Origin: Caballeronia arvi | GTDB taxonomy: Bacteria > Pseudomonadota > Gammaproteobacteria > Burkholderiales > Burkholderiaceae | DNA: 64,000 nt | Reading direction: 5' to 3' | NCBI RefSeq assembly: GCF_001544695.2 | Contig: NZ_FCOM02000005.1 | Location: 124,001-188,000 of the forward strand | Shown: positions 55,186-62,531 of the stretch, in pieces | Layout: the number at the start of each line of letters is the position of its first letter | How positions within the stretch are numbered: the first letter of the stretch is position 1 | Program-made: the position numbers and the translations under genes | Notes under the pieces: generated by a model | Databases searched by the model: none | Told to the model about the DNA's origin: nothing | Seen by the model: the letters and a program-made list of their open reading frames with translations, nothing else

Positions 55186-55627
55186 GGTCATCAGGTATTA
55201 CGCGACCCGCTTTGTCGACGCAGAACCCCGTTGGTGCTTGGCCAGTTCAGATCATGGCGACGTTCAACAACCCGCAAAATCGAGGAACGGCACCTAATGT
55301 CAGACGTGTCCAATAAACGATGAATTCGCAAAAAGGTGAAAATCTGGTTTCGGAGGGCGCGTTTTGCCAAATTTTGTGTCAACCCGTCAAGCTTCCAACG
55401 GTGCGCAACTGTTCATCAATCAATTAGTCGAGTGCAGGCGCTCAGTCTGACAATCCGGAACAGAACGAAGCGCGGCGACGCTTTTTTTTCGCCGTGTGCG
55501 CTCGCCGGCAACGTACGCCAGGTGCACAACAGAACTATTTAGTGACCGTTGTAACGAAGAGTCCCGAAGAGTCTGCTTTTGTAGCCGTATCAACAGGCTA
55601 TTTAACGGCCGAGCCGCGCTCGACGGT
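55186..55627. other. Gene-poor stretch with a possible terminator
   Basis: About 440 bp with no supported gene. AAGCG (55468-55472) and CGCTT (55479-55483) with eight T (55482-55489) may terminate the upstream gene. Several short open frames overlap without ribosome-binding sites. Confidence 0.35.
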
Positions 55628-56428
55628 CTATTCAGAGCCTTTGCCGTAGAACGCCGAGAACTCGCCGGTGCCGCTTTCAATCTCACGCCGGATCGCTCGG
55701 GTTTGAGATTCGATGAAACTTGTTTCGGTGTCGCGCTCAACAAACGCCCGCTTGAATTGCTCAAACGTTGCGCTGTGCCGCAAACTGACGGCCAGAGCTG
55801 ACAGAATCCGGTTCTGGCCGTGCATGAAGCCGAGCTGATAGGTTTCCGACTTCGCCAGTTTTTTGGCAAGCGCTGGGTGGGCCACTTCCCCCCACTCCCT
55901 TTCGGTACGCGCATCTCGCTCGATGTCGTTGGTGGCGTAGTCGACGGCATAGGTTTCATCGACTCGCAACCAAGCTGGACGTTCAAGCCGTCTTGCAGCC
56001 TCGCCCTTTAGATGTTCCTGGTCGGACGGCGACAGACTGGCGACATGCTCCCGAAGTGCGATGATTGCCCATTCCGGGCACGGCCGGCTGCTGACCCGGT
56101 GACTTTCGATCAGCCAGCTCTGCACGGTACGCTCAGTAATCGGATCGCGTCCACTTGCGCGGTTAATCGCCGAAACGGCGAGGCTGTTGCTCTGGCCCAG
56201 GTACTGATTGATCAACGCACGTAACTCGCCACGACGGTCTTCATTAAGCAACGTCTGTTGCAAGTCGCGCCTCAACGCATCGATCTCTTCTGACGACATG
56301 CGTTGCGCAACCGCTCCAGCCACTGCGAAGGTCCGAAGGCCGTCGGGACCAATCGCGACTTCGATCTGAAGACCGGTCTCTTGATGGGTCGCGGTGCTAC
56401 TTTGAAAGCGGTTGTATTGCCAGCCCAT
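55628..56428 (-). CDS. Hypothetical protein, possible DNA-binding regulator
   Basis: A 266-residue protein. The middle segment RDPITERTVQSWLIESHRVSSRPCPEWAIIALREHVA resembles a XRE/YdaS-like helix-turn-helix, followed by an all-helical C-terminus with an alternating-charge pattern. ATG at 56428 follows CAGGAAC; the longer frame upstream runs through the palindrome at 56460-56480. The position of this palindrome 30 bp before the gene suggests autoregulation. Confidence 0.6.
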   Translation of the reverse strand: MGWQYNRFQSSTATHQETGLQIEVAIGPDGLRTFAVAGAVAQRMSSEEIDALRRDLQQTLLNEDRRGELRALINQYLGQSNSLAVSAINRASGRDPITERTVQSWLIESHRVSSRPCPEWAIIALREHVASLSPSDQEHLKGEAARRLERPAWLRVDETYAVDYATNDIERDARTEREWGEVAHPALAKKLAKSETYQLGFMHGQNRILSALAVSLRHSATFEQFKRAFVERDTETSFIESQTRAIRREIESGTGEFSAFYGKGSE

Positions 56429-56459
56429 TTGGGTTCCTGTTGTTTGGAGATCGGCGTAT

Positions 56460-56480
56460 TGTGCGCACGTAGTGCGCACA
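56460..56480. promoter_or_regulatory. Perfect palindromic operator in a divergent promoter region
   Basis: TGTGCGCAC (56460-56468), GTA, GTGCGCACA (56472-56480): 9-bp arms. It lies between the leftward gene at 56428 and the rightward module at 56579 and may control both. GTGCGCAC occurs once more at 56838. Confidence 0.6.
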
Positions 56481-56578
56481 AGTCAAATGCTTTCGATAGG
56501 CGGTGCAGTTATAGGTGATAATGTCCTTTATCAAACATAGGATCGATGTTGAGATCCGGAACAACCGAGCGAGGGCAT

Positions 56579-56854
56579 ATGGGCACGACACGAACACTGG
56601 ATAACTGTGAGTCGGCAGACGGCAAGACATCGTGGCGGCTTTATGAAGAGCTTTTCGAGTCGGGCACGGTCTATCTCGAACTGACTGGCGTCGGGGTCGA
56701 ACTGGAAACCACCGGACAGGCGCGGACCCATCTCGTGGCGCGCTTGCCGCTCGACCTGGCCAGGCGCCTCGCGACCGCGAACGTCACGCCCGCCCAATGG
56801 GACGAGATCGCGAAGGATCGCAACTTCGGAGTGCGGGGTGCGCACGGTGAATGA
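56579..56854 (+). CDS. Hypothetical protein, first gene of the recombinase module
   Basis: A 91-residue protein (MGTTRTLDNCESADGKTSWRLYEELFESGTVYLELTGVGVELETTG...LDLARRLATANVTPAQWDEIAKDR). High GC and good codon use. ATG at 56579 with GAGGG upstream. It overlaps the next gene by up to 17 bp, and the four genes here seem coupled. No family recognised. Confidence 0.65.
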   Translation: MGTTRTLDNCESADGKTSWRLYEELFESGTVYLELTGVGVELETTGQARTHLVARLPLDLARRLATANVTPAQWDEIAKDRNFGVRGAHGE

Positions 56855-57377
56855 TCTTCAGGCTCCGCTGACCGGTGACGCCGAACGCCATTACCTGCAC
56901 TCCGTGCTGCGCGAACGGATCGTTGAGCATGCGTTCGTCGGCGACGCCCTGCGTCGGCTGTGGCAGCGCGGCGTCACCGACGTCGAGGTGTTGCGCTCCG
57001 AGTTCGATGCCGGCGGCCATGACCTCGTGATGAGTTACGGTCCTATCGTCCGCCACGTCCAGTTCAAGGCGATGGTGGCCGGTGGCAAGCGGGCCAGCGT
57101 CACCGCGAGCCTCAGGCTGATGGACAAGCCGAGCGGTTGCATCCTCTGGATCGTGGTCACCGAGGGTCTGGATTTTCACTCCTTCCTGTGGTTCGGCAAC
57201 CCGCCTGGCGAGCCGCTGCCGGACATCCGGGGATTGAAGGCCGCGACCCATACGAAGGCCAATGCAGCGGGCGTGAAGCTGGAGCGGCCCGGCCAGCGAA
57301 CCGTTCCGCGCAGCGTCTTCACGCCGCTCGCGTCGCTGGATGCGGTGCTGGAGCAGCTTTTTGGCCCCCTGCCATGA
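56838..57377 (+). CDS. Hypothetical protein, second gene of the recombinase module
   Basis: A 179-residue protein: YLHSVLRERIVEHAFVGDALRRLWQRGVTDVEVLRSEFDAGGHDLVMSYGPIVRHVQFKAMVAGGKRASVTASLRL...CILWIVVTEGL. The EFDAGGHDLVMSYGPIVRHVQFKA run looks like a PD-(D/E)XK-type nuclease core (D...VQxK), which is an inference. Start is GTG at 56838 or 56847. Its stop codon overlaps the recombinase ATG. Confidence 0.65.
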   Translation: MRTVNDLQAPLTGDAERHYLHSVLRERIVEHAFVGDALRRLWQRGVTDVEVLRSEFDAGGHDLVMSYGPIVRHVQFKAMVAGGKRASVTASLRLMDKPSGCILWIVVTEGLDFHSFLWFGNPPGEPLPDIRGLKAATHTKANAAGVKLERPGQRTVPRSVFTPLASLDAVLEQLFGPLP

Positions 57378-58330
57378 ATCATGCTCCAGCACTGACGGCG
57401 CCGGCTGTTTTTGCGCTCGTGACCGCGGCCGGCGAACGGGCCGGGGTGCGCTTCCTCGAATTCTTCGCCTCGGCGATCCGCAATCCGCACACGCGCCGCG
57501 CGTATGCGCGCGCAGCCAGCGACTTCCTCGGGTGGTGCGCCGGCGCCGGCGTGCCGTCGATCAAGGCCGTGCAGCCACTGCATGTCGCCGCCTGGATCGA
57601 GTTGCAGACCACCACGCACTCGGCACCGACCGTCAAGCAGCGCCTAGCGGCGATCCGCCACCTGTTCGACTGGCTGGTGACCGGCCAGATCGTGCTGCAC
57701 AACCCGGCCGCGTCGGTGCGCGGTCCCAGCCACACCACGAAGCAGGGCAAAACCCCGGTGCTCGACGCCACCGAGGCGCGGCAGCTGCTCGACAGCATCG
57801 ATGTGACCACGCCGATCGGGCTGCGCGACCGCGCGCTGATTGCGCTGATGGTGTTTTCGTTCGCACGGATCGGTGCTGCGCTGGCGATGCGCGTTGACGA
57901 TGTCTATGTGCAGCAGCGGCGCCTGTGGGTGCGTCTGCGCGAAAAAGGCGGCAAGGCGCACGCGATGCCGTGCCATCACACACTGGAAGCCTACCTGCAC
58001 GCGTACCTCGATGGCACCGGCCTCGCCAGTGAACCGAAGGGGCCGCTGTTCCGCACGGTTGCGCGCGGCACCGGCCAGCTGAGCAGTACGCCGTTGCCGC
58101 AGGCCAACGCGTATGCGATGGTGCGCCGGCGCGCGCTGGCCGCGGGTATCGCTACGAGGATCGGCAACCACACGTTCCGTGCGACTGGCATCACCGCTTA
58201 CCTGAAAAACGGCGGCACGCTCGAGAACGCCGCGGCGATGGCCAATCACGCATCGACGCGCACCACGCAGCTCTATGACCGGCGGCGCGACGACATCAGC
58301 CTGGATGAGGTCGAGCGGATCCGTCTCTGA
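57374..58330 (+). CDS. Tyrosine recombinase/integrase
   Basis: A 318-residue tyrosine recombinase. N-terminal core-binding domain FLEFFASAIRNPHTRRAYARAASDFLGWCAGAGV; catalytic residues: first Arg in VFSFARIGAALAMRVDDV, Lys in LREKGGKAHAMPCH, HxxR in GNHTFRATGITAYL, second His in AAMANHASTRTTQLYDRRRDD with the Tyr nucleophile. ATG at 57374 overlaps the previous stop codon. It is not next to the tRNA, so its target may be elsewhere. Confidence 0.9.
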   Translation: MNHAPALTAPAVFALVTAAGERAGVRFLEFFASAIRNPHTRRAYARAASDFLGWCAGAGVPSIKAVQPLHVAAWIELQTTTHSAPTVKQRLAAIRHLFDWLVTGQIVLHNPAASVRGPSHTTKQGKTPVLDATEARQLLDSIDVTTPIGLRDRALIALMVFSFARIGAALAMRVDDVYVQQRRLWVRLREKGGKAHAMPCHHTLEAYLHAYLDGTGLASEPKGPLFRTVARGTGQLSSTPLPQANAYAMVRRRALAAGIATRIGNHTFRATGITAYLKNGGTLENAAAMANHASTRTTQLYDRRRDDISLDEVERIRL

Positions 58331-58362
58331 AAGCCAGTTCGCTATCTCCACGGCGGGCGGCC

Positions 58363-59244
58363 ATGGGTTATCTGTTCACGCGGCTGCAGCTGTATGAGCT
58401 CGTCTGGGCCGAGCCGATCAGCACACTGGCAAAATCACTGGTCATTTCCGATGTCGGGCTCGCGAAGGCGTGCCGGCGGGGAGACATCCCGTTGCCCCCG
58501 CGCGGCTACTGGGCAAAGCTCAACGCAGGCCAGCGTGTTGACCGCACGCCGCTACCGCTCCGCGCGCCTGGTGCATCGGACCGTGTCGAGGTCGGCGTCG
58601 GCGTCGGGCGCCCTCGGGTGTTCCGACAGGATGTTGCGGACACATCAGTCCCGGACGCCGCACCACCTGAGCCGCTGGTCTATGGCGAGACGCTCGACGC
58701 TGTCGAGGCGCGGATCCGGCTGGCGTTACCCGCGAAATTCCGCTTCGTGCATAAGCTGGATAACGCGCACCCATTGATCGGACGGCTGCTGCGTGAGGAC
58801 GACGCACGCCGCGAAGCGATGGCGAAGAACCGGTATGCATGGGACAAACCCCGCTTCGAAAGCCCTTTTGAGCAGCGCCGGCTAGTGTTTCTTAGCAACC
58901 TGTTCACGCTGCTTGCGGCGCTTGATGTTCGTGCGTGGATGAGGGGACGGGAGGCGCGTGAGCTAGGCCTGCACATCGGCGACCAGCATGTCGAGCTGAA
59001 AATTGACACGCTTGCGTCGCTGCGCCCGCGCAAGGGACCACCCAAGAAAGCACGCGGTGAGCCGATGGCAGTAGAAGTCAGAGTCGCACGCTGGAAGCAC
59101 GACGAGCGCGAAGAGCGGCTGTTCTGGAGTGACGGCGACGCGAACCGGCTGGAAAACCAGCTCCGCGAGATTGCCGTCGCGCTCGTGCTGACCGCTGAAA
59201 GGCAATATCGGAAGGCTCTGCAGTTTTCCTACGATTGGGCGTGA
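58363..59244 (+). pseudogene. Hypothetical gene, probably truncated by the IS21-type element
   Basis: An open frame of 293 residues starting MGYLFTRLQLYELVWAEPISTLAKSLVISDVGLAKACRRGDIPLPPRGYWAKL, an HTH-like N-terminus. It stops at TGA 59242-59244 right after LREIAVALVLTAERQYRKALQFSYDWA, 33 bp before the IS left end. Proteins of this type, as I remember them, continue for about 90 residues into a charged coiled coil ending ADRIDP; exactly such a segment lies beyond the IS at 61819. I infer one gene split in two. Confidence 0.6.
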
Positions 59245-59416
59245 CACGACTTCGAGGTGGGGGGCGACAATGATTGTGTCCGGTGTAGCGACATTCATCT
59301 TGGCCGGTAGTGAGGAGTCGGAGGCGGCGTAGCCGCCGCAGACGACGAACTACCGGCGGCGCTGGATCGGCGAGGCCTAGGATGGCTGACTGAACCTAAA
59401 AAGAGGCGGTCAGCCC

Positions 59417-60916
59417 ATGTCTGGAAGCCGCATCACCGACCAGCAGGTCCGCCTCTATATGAACCATCGCAAACACCATTCGCAGAAGCTCGCTGCGGCG
59501 AAGTCAGGCATGAGCGAGCGCACGGCGCGGCGTGTCGAACACGAAGCCGGGCTACCGTCTCAGCAGCCTCGACGCTACTGGCGCTCGCGCCCAGATCCAT
59601 TCGCCGATGTCTGGGAGAGCGAAGTGGTCCCATTGCTACGCGCTGGGCCAAAGCTAAAGGCGATCACCCTGCTGCGCAAATTGCAGGAGGACCATCCCGA
59701 GCGCTTTCCGGACAGCATGCGGCGCACGTTTGAGCGACATGTCAGCCAGTGGCGCGCGCTCGAAGGGCCGAACCAGGAAGTGTTCTTCCCTCAAACGTAT
59801 CAACCGGGCGCGCGAGGCCTGTCGGACTTCACGCACATGGACAAGTTGTGCGTAACGATTGGTGGCATCCCGTTCAACCATCTGCTGTATCACTTCGTGC
59901 TGGCGTTCTCGCGCTGGGAATACGCCAGCGTGGTCGATGGTGGCGAGAGCTTCCAGGCGCTCGCGACGGGACTACAGAACGCGCTTTGGCAGGCCGGCGG
60001 CTGCCCACGCGAACACCGTTCCGATAGTCTGTCGGCGGCGTTCAGAAACCTGCAGGAAGAGGAAGACTTCACAGCTCGCTATGCGGCGCTACTCGAGCAC
60101 TACGGGATGGAAGGCACACGCAACAACCGTGGCATGGGTCATGAGAATGGCAGTGTCGAATCCTCGCATCGTTATTTGAAGGATCAGATCGATCAGGCAA
60201 TGGAGTTGCGCGGTCACCGCGACTTCGCTGACCGCGCCGCGTACGACGAGTTCGTGCGCGGGGTGGTAATGCGCCGCAACCGGCGCAATGCTGCAGCGTT
60301 CCAGATAGAGCGCGAACACTTGCTGGATCTGCCTGAGCACCGTACCACCGACTTCGACGAGGAAGAAGCGCGCGTGACACGCTGCGGCACATTCACCGTG
60401 CGTTGTGTCCTGTACAGCGCCCCGTCGCGGCTGATCGGTCATCGCCTGAAGGTACGCCTCTGCGGTGACCGGCTCGATTGCTATCTGTCCGGCGCGCTCG
60501 TGCACAGCACGGCGAGAGCCACACATACGAGCAAACGGCGGGGTCGCGGCATCGACTACCGACACTTCATCGAGTCGCTCAAACGCAAGCCGCAGGCCTT
60601 CAGGGGCCTCGCGTTCCGTGACGATCTGTTTCCGCGTGAAGCCTACCGTCGGACCTGGGAGCGACTGGAGCAGGCGCTGACGCCGCGCAGCGCATGCAAG
60701 ACCATGGTGGGTCTGCTTGAGCTGGCAGGAAACCACGGCGTCGAGGCGCAACTGGCCGAGAGGCTCGATGCATTGCTCGAACTCGGTGAACTGCCCGATC
60801 TGAAGGCGCTGTTCGATGAGTTCGCCCCGCGCCAGGCCGAGTGTCCGGTGGTTGTCGTCGAAATGCCGTCCGCCGCGCTCTACGACACACTGCTCGATGA
60901 GGAGGTGCTCGCATGA
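59417..60916 (+). CDS. istA: IS21-family transposase IstA
   Basis: A 499-residue transposase. N-terminal HTH (ITDQQVRLYMNHRKHHSQKLAAAKSGMSERTARRVEHEAG), then an rve integrase core with acidic residues in LSDFTHMDKLCV, PREHRSDSLSAAF and GHENGSVESSHRYLKDQID (DDE). Full length. Its stop codon overlaps the istB ATG by four bases. Confidence 0.95.
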   Translation: MSGSRITDQQVRLYMNHRKHHSQKLAAAKSGMSERTARRVEHEAGLPSQQPRRYWRSRPDPFADVWESEVVPLLRAGPKLKAITLLRKLQEDHPERFPDSMRRTFERHVSQWRALEGPNQEVFFPQTYQPGARGLSDFTHMDKLCVTIGGIPFNHLLYHFVLAFSRWEYASVVDGGESFQALATGLQNALWQAGGCPREHRSDSLSAAFRNLQEEEDFTARYAALLEHYGMEGTRNNRGMGHENGSVESSHRYLKDQIDQAMELRGHRDFADRAAYDEFVRGVVMRRNRRNAAAFQIEREHLLDLPEHRTTDFDEEEARVTRCGTFTVRCVLYSAPSRLIGHRLKVRLCGDRLDCYLSGALVHSTARATHTSKRRGRGIDYRHFIESLKRKPQAFRGLAFRDDLFPREAYRRTWERLEQALTPRSACKTMVGLLELAGNHGVEAQLAERLDALLELGELPDLKALFDEFAPRQAECPVVVVEMPSAALYDTLLDEEVLA

Positions 60917-61728
60917 ACGCCGCCTACGATGCGGGCCGTATCGCGCTGATGCTCAACGAATTGCGGCTGCCTACGATCGGCCGGTTGTGGCCGGACTTCG
61001 CTGAACGCTCGGACAAGGAAAGCTGGCAGGCGTGCCGCTTACTCGGCGCATTGCTTGAACACGAACTCGCCGAACGGGCCAAACGGAGAATCGAGCGTCA
61101 TCGCACCGAATCACATCTGGATCCGACCAAGACGCTCGCCACCTTCGACTTCGGCGTTGTACCGATGGTCTCGAAGGCGCATGTGATGGCACTGGCAACC
61201 GGTGATTCGTGGCTTGAGAAAGGCGCCACGATCCTCCTGTTCGGACCACCTGGCGGGGGAAAAAGTCATCTGGGGAGTGCGATCGGCCATGCGCTCATCG
61301 ACGCCGGCTATCGCGTATTGTTCACGCGCACCGGCGAAATCGTGCAGAAGCTCCAGGTCGCGCGCCAGAGTTTGCAACTGCCTTCGGCGCTCGCGAAGCT
61401 TGACCGCTTCGATCTGATCATCCTCGATGACCTGTCATATGTGAGAAAGGATCAGGCCGAAACCAGCGTGCTGTTTGAGTTGATCGCCGAGAGGTATGAG
61501 CGGAAAAGTCTTCTAATAACGGCCAATCAGCCGTTCTCAGGCTGGAATGATGTATTCCCTGACCCCGGCATGACGGTGGCCGCCATCGACCGGCTCGTCC
61601 ATCACTCGACGATCTTCGAACTGAACGTTGAAAGCTATCGGCGCCGCAAAGCCAGCGACAAACAGAAAGAGCGACGCCGTCAATTACCCGGAGACCACCC
61701 GACCGGAGCGACAACCATGCCCAACTAA
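60913..61728 (+). CDS. istB: IS21-family helper ATPase IstB
   Basis: A 271-residue AAA+ ATPase related to DnaC/DnaA that helps IstA choose targets. Walker A LLFGPPGGGKSHLGSAIGHAL, Walker B FDLIILDDLSYV, sensor ITANQPFSGW. Intact, coupled to istA by the ATGA overlap. Confidence 0.95.
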   Translation: MNAAYDAGRIALMLNELRLPTIGRLWPDFAERSDKESWQACRLLGALLEHELAERAKRRIERHRTESHLDPTKTLATFDFGVVPMVSKAHVMALATGDSWLEKGATILLFGPPGGGKSHLGSAIGHALIDAGYRVLFTRTGEIVQKLQVARQSLQLPSALAKLDRFDLIILDDLSYVRKDQAETSVLFELIAERYERKSLLITANQPFSGWNDVFPDPGMTVAAIDRLVHHSTIFELNVESYRRRKASDKQKERRRQLPGDHPTGATTMPN

Positions 61729-61818
61729 ACAGCGACAATCACCTCGACCGACCGGCCAAGATGATTGTCGGTAAACCGGACGTCCTGCTTGACGCTATCC
61801 ATCGAGGGGCGTCTTGAA

Positions 61819-62067
61819 ATGGCCAGCAAAGCGCGCGAAGCCGCAGAAGCACGTGAGCGCGACGCGCGCGAGCAGGCCGAGCAGGACCGTGTCAGTCGCC
61901 TGCTTGCTCAAGTTAGCGCTTGCCAGCAGGCGCAGCAGATTCAGGAGTACGTGGGCAAAGTCGAGTCCACACCAAATGCAATTGAGTGGCGCGCGTTCGA
62001 TGGCGATCGCGACGCTTGGGCTCGCTGGGCCTTGGCAATTGCTGATCGTCTCGACCCGTTGATGTAA
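61819..62067 (+). pseudogene. 3' remnant of the gene interrupted by the IS
   Basis: An 82-codon frame from the ATG at 61819: charged coiled coil (ASKAREAAEARERDAREQAEQDRVSRLLAQ) then QQIQEYVGKVE...AWARWALAIADRLDPL. This looks like the C-terminal end of the protein beginning at 58363. The frame continues open upstream into the IS end, and no ribosome-binding site favours the ATG, so it is more likely a fragment than a gene. Confidence 0.6.
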
Positions 62068-62235
62068 TCCGAAAATCCTGCAGTAACGCGAGGTTAGATC
62101 GCCCAACTGATTATGCGGTTTCGTTTAAAAAACCGTCGTTTTTGTCGACATGCTTGCCTAGCGCGTGTTCGTGCGGCCAGTCGGGCACGTTTCTGTCTAA
62201 ACTCCGATCAATTTTTCAAAGCGCGGCAAACGTCA

Positions 62236-62508
62236 GTGAATCCACGCATAGGCTACGCGCGAGCTTCGGCGGGCGATCGGGGTCTTGGGCAACAGCGACA
62301 TGCCCTCACGCAGTCTGGTTGCACAACCATTTTAGAGGAGACCGCTGGCGAATATGCGGCGCGGAGCCCTCGATTTGAGCAATGCTGGAAAATCCTGGCG
62401 CCTGGTGCCCCCCAAGTGGCGTGGCGGTTGGATCGTCGTCCTTCGTTCTATCTCTGGAAAAAGCTCTGGAAGTCCCCGTATCAGCTAGCCTCGGCCAATC
62501 GGACATAG
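62236..62508 (+). pseudogene. Decayed serine recombinase/resolvase
   Basis: From a GTG at 62236 the frame reads NPRIGYARASAGDRGLGQQRHALTQSGCTTILEETAGEYAARSPRFEQCWKILAPGAPQVAWRLDR, clearly the N-terminal catalytic domain of a Tn3-type resolvase (catalytic Ser in ARAS). After LDR the frame is lost and the C-terminal HTH is missing. The product would be inactive. Confidence 0.75.
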
Positions 62509-62531
62509 CTCTTGATAACGCGTACGTAAGA

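Larger units (their letters stand above)
59277..61781 (+). mobile_element. IS21-family insertion sequence
   Basis: About 2.5 kb with istA and istB in the IS21 arrangement. The ends carry imperfect inverted repeats: TGTCCGGTGTAGCGACA at 59277 followed by TTCATCTTGGCCGGT, and the reverse complement of 61751-61781, which reads CGTCCGGTTTACCGACA then ATCATCTTGGCCGGT. No target duplication is obvious, so exact borders are uncertain by a few bases. Confidence 0.85.
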
